A stretch of DNA of 64,000 nucleotides from Mimachlamys varia (taxonomy: Eukaryota > Mollusca > Bivalvia > Pectinida > Pectinidae), in the NCBI GenBank assembly GCA_947623455.1, contig OX392535.1, forward strand, positions 35,922,688 to 35,986,687, given 5' to 3'. The notes under the pieces are model-generated. The model saw only the letters and a list, made by a program, of their open reading frames with translations, had not been told where the DNA came from and did not search any database. The first letter of the stretch is position 1; each line of letters starts with the position of its first letter. A program made the translations under genes and the position numbers. Below, piece after piece: positions 59,216 through 64,000 of this stretch.

Positions 59216-61109
59216 ATGCAAAATGCAAAAAAAATCAAGACTGTTATATAACCCCCTATCACATACGAAGTGTCCTGTTGGAGTTCATTGAATTTACCAT
59301 CGTAATAGATGTAGATGTACCAAATAAACATTTGTCAGATAACTATCATCGTACGCGCTCCAGGAAAGTCTGGTATTCTACATTGATTCAGTGTATCGTA
59401 TCCAAGAATATCCGAATGGCAACTATCTAAACCATTCGGAATATCTCGTACGATTAACATCAGGTTGATATGTTCCTAATGCCATTTAAACATGTTGTAT
59501 GATTACATTCGAGGGTATCCGAATGGCAACCATTTAAACGAATTTTCCGGTGTGAAAGTAGAAGATATCCGAAAATAAACCAAATAAGCCCACCCCTTAA
59601 TTCTAGTCTATCCCTGTTCCCACGTTACATCCCCTCTCTCTCACTCCAATATGTTTATTTATATGTTTCTAGTCTCTTAAATCAGGAAACAGTCGTTATA
59701 AATTTGGAGTTCGGAGTCGGCTTCCCTTATGCACATCAAAGCAAAATGCGTTGATCGACATTAAGATTAAAACTGTATTATCTTACCCTTACTGCCCCTG
59801 TGTATTCAAACATTACTGTAAACAAGTATTCGTCTATATCTAAACACAACGCTCGGTTATTATCTTTTTAGCGCGTGGAACATTACGCCAAGGATTGAAA
59901 AAAATATCCATCTTTTCATCATCAGATAGATATGTAACAATCAACGCGATTGGTCGAAATGTATATTTCAATCAGATTGCGTATTCACAGTTTCTGCTGC
60001 CCTTCTGTGTGGTATTGTTGCCAAGTACTTGACTATGCTGCACGAAATGAACATTCTCATTTGTACACATGCCAATCATCATGAGTTTCAACGCCATGTC
60101 CTCTTTGATGTTGACTTGACAACTGTTGAAATAATTACACGACAAAGTATTAAACGCCCAATTCTGTGTTCGCTGTTAAGAAACAACCGTATTCGGCAAT
60201 AGAAATGTGCTTCATCTTTTGTCTAAAGCGTTGGTTTAACGTATGGTCGGTGTCGATTTACGATAGTTTTAAGACAACCATAGACCCGCCATTGTGAAAC
60301 TCATGACCTTCTAGCGCGCGCGAATTGGTAGCACGTGCGAATAACCACAAAATGGTCGTGAAAAGTGGCATGCAGACGTTTTTAATTACGATAGGTCGCT
60401 ATTTATTAGATCTTTATGACAGGAATGCAATTCAGAAATTTTACAACATAGAAGAACTCTCCTACTGCTTAAGTGGGGAGGAAGAAAAATGGCTCTATCG
60501 AATGAACGTTAATAAGCTATAGCCAAAAATAGATTCTTAATAACGTTGAAGTATAATTTTTAACCACAAAAATGAACATAAATTTTCTATACAAATGATG
60601 TAGTTTTCATTTGCTCCCTGATAATATATTATATTGTAAATAGTTTTCTGACATTTCTTGTAAATAGTTTGTCCTATGATGCTTACATCGCCATTATATT
60701 CTTGTTTGACGTACATTGGAATGCAGTTTATCAAATACCGACAGCGTTGGCATGATAAAAGAACGTGTCATATTTGATTATAATAAATTGCAAAAACTTA
60801 CAGCCTTTGTCTTCACTATGGCAGTTCCTATAACTCATAATACGTTCCCTTTCTTGATACATTTACAGGTAAATATTACGTCCCGTGTATTTCACCCATC
60901 ATTAATCACGTGGAAGCCCTTCGAAGGTAATTTCGAGTTTTACCTTTTCAAAATGTGTGTAACAAATCTCCCGAGAAACAAAATTGTGTAGTATTACCTA
61001 CTTTTCGAATAACAATATTTGTGGTTTAGGTAGATTTGTAACACACATTTCCAAAAACATACTTTGTAATAAACATCTTTTATATTTCTCAAAAATTCAT
61101 TTGATATAA
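59216..61109. other. Non-coding DNA, nothing recognised
   Basis: TATCCGAATGGCAAC occurs twice (about 59408 and 59517). Frames at 59194-59430, 60325-60522 and 60716-60991 are short and without motifs. Confidence 0.45.
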
Positions 61110-61432
61110 ACATACCATTGTAGTAGCACACAATGGTAGTATCAGATTATTGTACATGTAGTAACAAACAGTGGTAGTAACATTTCATTGTAGCAACATA
61201 GTTTACATTGGGAGTAACATACAGTGATAGTAACATTTTTATTGTAGTAACATACAGTGGTAGTAACATTCACATATATAAACATTGCTAGTAACGTATC
61301 ATTGTAGTAACTTTAATTGGAAGTAATATTATACATAAATCTTGTACAATATGCCTTTGTAGTAGCATACAATTGTAGTAGCATTTTGTTATAACATGAC
61401 TTTACGGTAACAAACATTGATAGTAACACACC
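61110..61432. repeat. Degenerate minisatellite, GTAGTAACA units
   Basis: Irregular repeats of GGTAGTAACATACAGTG, TTGTAGTAACATA, GATAGTAACATTT and similar, with spacings mostly between 13 and 30 bp. It runs without spacer into a SINE core at 61433. Confidence 0.75.
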
Positions 61433-61530
61433 GTAGGTCGGTGGTTTTTCTCCGGGTACTCCGGCTTTCCTTCAACTCAAAACTATGGCACGTCCTTAAA
61501 TGGCCCTGACTGTCTGTCCATTAGTTATAT
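61433..61530 (+). mobile_element. V-SINE core and 3' fragment
   Basis: ACCGTAGGTCGGTGGTTTTT, CTCCGGGTACTCCGGCTTTC, CTTCAACTCAAAACTATGGC, ACGTCCTTAAATGGCCCTGA, CTGTCTGTC. The tRNA head is missing; the degenerate GTAGTAACA array takes its place. Confidence 0.78.
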
Positions 61531-62455
61531 AACTTGGGGAAACACATTTCATCGAAACGAATATCTGTCGAAGTTGTGATCGTAAGAGTGATGAACTTGT
61601 TCGAAATTGTAAACAAGTATGCAGTGTTCGATAATAATGGTTGGGGTTTGGGGCAAGGAGTTATTGCAAATCTTTTGCCAGATAATCTGTGTACGATTTC
61701 CAAATAATAACCCAAATCAAACATACTTGTAGTAAAAGGCATGAACTGGTTGACCTTTAGCCCCCCTCGTACGAGATCCTTCCGTCAGATTACGTTTGAA
61801 GGCTATGAACAATAGCATGGGGTATAATGTAGATAAATATGTATATACATAAAGAAATTACATACATATATACAGCACGCGCCCAGTACACGGTTCCTAA
61901 TCAGTACGAGGGACCGGATGTGGCCAGCAAGTCCACATAAATAACTTCGGCCAACACATTTTATCGTATCCGTTACAACTGACCACAGGGTTACTATCTG
62001 TACATGCGGTCAAGCTCAATTACAGGTCATTTCACAATAATTAGTACCCACGTTGATCTGACCGTTACGTGATACCCCAGGCAACACGTCGATACAGGTT
62101 GTGCGTCAGTCATGTCTAGTTAGTCAGTCAAACCTTGACCACGACTGAAAGTCTGGTCATCTTAAGAGCTAGATCAAGTAACCGGAAGTTCGTTTTAAAG
62201 CGTTTCAGCGATTGAGTCGTTAATTTCAATCAGATTCCATACCTCAGTTTTGGACACTTCTCACAACGTATACTGAACAACGAGTGTTCCCTGTACGTTT
62301 TCCGTTATGCGTTTTTTACGTATCAGTATTTTAAATAAGTTCATTGCACTGTTTCCATATACCATAGTCTATGAGATTGAAATGAATATAATATACAGTA
62401 TATAACTTTTATTTATTTTACAACAATTTTGAAACAAGTTATGCAACTTATATAA
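61531..62455. other. Non-coding DNA, nothing recognised
   Basis: No shared repeat or supported frame. Confidence 0.45.
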
Positions 62456-62460
62456 ATCAC

Positions 62461-62645
62461 TCTTGTTGGCCCGGATGTTAGCGCGCGAGGGGTCTTATTG
62501 TGAGGGGAAACCGGAGTACCCGGAGAAAACCACGTGGTCGGGCAAGTGACCCCTATTCACTACTATTCACGTCCGTTCGGGGAATCGCACCTCGACCGCC
62601 TTTGTGAAAGGCAAGTGCGCTATCCACTGCACCACCCGACCACCC
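62461..62645 (-). mobile_element. tRNA-headed SINE (family S2), copy 2, well preserved
   Basis: Minus-strand order: GGTGGTCGGGTGGTGCAGTG and GATAGCGCACTTGCC (A-box region), CGAGGTGCGATTCCCC (B-box region), GCCCGACCACGTGGTTTTCT, CCGGGTACTCCGGTTTCCCC, TCGCGCGCTAACATCCGGGC and CAACAAGA at the tail. It shares the CTCCGGGTACTCCGG domain with the V-SINE but has a different head and tail. The tail motif is the unit of the minisatellite at 10.0-10.95 kb. Confidence 0.85.
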
Positions 62646-64000
62646 ATTGGAAAGAATAAACAGAGCAAAATACAGTCAACCGATCAAAACGCCTATTGGA
62701 TAAAAGAGATTCGGGATGGTTTGACCAATTGAGCACGCGTGTCCGGTTTTCCACGATAGATAATCCTTTAAGCGTTTAACAACTCAGGTGGCCCTAGTAT
62801 GTACATCTTAAGAGCGTTTTGATGTATTCAGATTGTCCAATGTCATCAACCACGAGTCCCAAGCGTCTTATCAACACAGATTGAAACACCATGACGTTGT
62901 CTCAAGCAATTCATAAGCCCATTGAAATCTTACCAGGAATGTTTTGTTTGACAGTTATCAGAAGCAAGAGTCTTACATAAAATTCTGTAAAGTGATATAA
63001 ATAATTCTTTCTGTGATCAGCAATTAAAAGGTCAGTAAAAGTCCGATTTATTGAAAAATATTGCAATTAACCATAAGAATGTTTTGTATAGTGCCAATCA
63101 AGAGTCCCACGGAGTCTGAGTATGAACAGCCAATGGCTATACTGTATTGTATTCCCCTCTGTCCCTCAGGCATCATTTACACTCGAGTATGATACTCTGT
63201 TATACAAACTTGGTTAATTTCTCGACAGGGATAGTTTTAACGAGTCTCTTCTTCACCTACCTCAAGTCGTAACGACTAGTCAATCGCGGGGCTAAGAGTT
63301 TCCACGTGTGGGAAAACAGTATTTACTCGAGCGGAAAATGACTTTAGAGTAGTGATGAATTGTCGCCGTAAAGGATAACTATAAGATTAAACATATAATA
63401 TACCATTCACGTGCATACAGTGCGGGACCTAAACCCCCCTCCACGCACAGGAGAGTGTAGATTGCTATCGTTGCTGATTGGCGGAGGCCACACGTTGTAT
63501 GCTCGCTGCCCAATCCATCTCGGTCGGCGCAGTGTTTGTAAACAGTACCAATGCGCTGGAGATTCATTGTGGCCGTTTTCGTGTTTCGGCAGTTGATAAA
63601 ATGGACGAAACTTATGTTGGATTTCTAAACAACTTCGTCATTTACTAAAACCAAAAGTGTGTCGGATTTCTATTGATAAAACTAGAGAGCGTGATACTGA
63701 GTTATAATATTACACGGATCGTAGTTGGCTCCATAATTAGTTCCCACCGGACAGGATTAAGTGGAGAAAATCAACTTACCGATAAAATCTATTGGTCGCC
63801 TATGAGTGATTAACGCTTAGCGGTGAGTTTACTTTTAATTATTCCCTCGGTCGATAATTAGTTTTTGATTTCAGGGATTCGACATACAAAATGTATAACA
63901 GTAAATAATACTCTTCGAACAATTTGGTATTGAATCGAAAACGCATAATAGTTTAAATGTTGTTAATCAAATGTTTGTTATCTAATTTGTATATATATAT
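62646..64000. other. Non-coding DNA; slightly GC-richer near 63.2-63.6 kb
   Basis: No repeat family recognised. Frames of about 60 codons on both strands at 63379-63596 overlap and lack motifs. The higher GC there may mean proximity to a gene outside the window, but nothing in the sequence confirms it. Confidence 0.4.

Overview
The window looks like non-coding nuclear DNA from a mollusc, most likely a bivalve. It is strongly AT-rich and has no operons, no prokaryotic gene spacing and no long open frames outside tandem repeats. It is crowded with decayed transposable elements. The best taxonomic clue is a tRNA-headed SINE that matches what I remember of the molluscan V-SINE / MetaSINE type (RUDI-like): tRNA-like A and B boxes, a central domain containing TTTTCTCCGGGTACTCCGG, and a tail ending in AAACCAAAC. 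The species cannot be fixed from the sequence. I find no intact protein-coding gene, no true tRNA or rRNA gene and no CRISPR array.

Layout. 0-6 kb: retroelement 3' ends, a 76-bp-arm foldback element and unassigned AT-rich DNA. 6.1-6.7 kb: a 31-bp minisatellite. 7.9-9.3 kb: SINE-like repeat E and repeat family A. 10.0-11.1 kb: a 24-bp minisatellite running straight into a SINE whose tail is the apparent source of the unit. 11.1-14.9 kb: retroelement 3' ends, a second 31-bp minisatellite, another E copy and a SINE nested in a retroelement. 16.6-38.9 kb: scattered copies of families A and B, three copies of a 260-bp MITE flanked by CC(A/T)GG, a smaller TA-flanked MITE and a deleted reverse-transcriptase fragment. 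38.9-46.57 kb: a 56-bp satellite of about 137 units, ending in three almost identical 1400-bp higher-order repeats (25 units each). 51.44-54.42 kb: a probable DNA transposon with CACTGTAAAAAA-type ends, subterminal GTGTTTT/AAAACAC motifs and exon-like segments inside. 56.8-64 kb: another retroelement 3' end, a SINE with a doubled tRNA head, a degenerate minisatellite abutting a SINE core, and a second copy of the SINE involved at 11 kb.

How the parts relate. Family B (about 14 copies, both strands) is best explained as the 3' end of one retroelement. In several copies it directly follows a decayed coding tail, and the copy at 26.3 kb still has an upstream frame with a reverse-transcriptase-like HIDDLLSIN motif. 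Nesting gives relative ages: family B is older than the CCWGG-flanked MITE (inserted in B at 31.7 kb) and older than the V-SINE (inserted in B at 14.2 kb). The strongest observations are the birth of a minisatellite from a SINE tail, the satellite's 1400-bp higher-order structure, the MITE's CCWGG target, and the exon-like content of the 3-kb transposon. All identifications come from reading the sequence and recalling families; no search was run.
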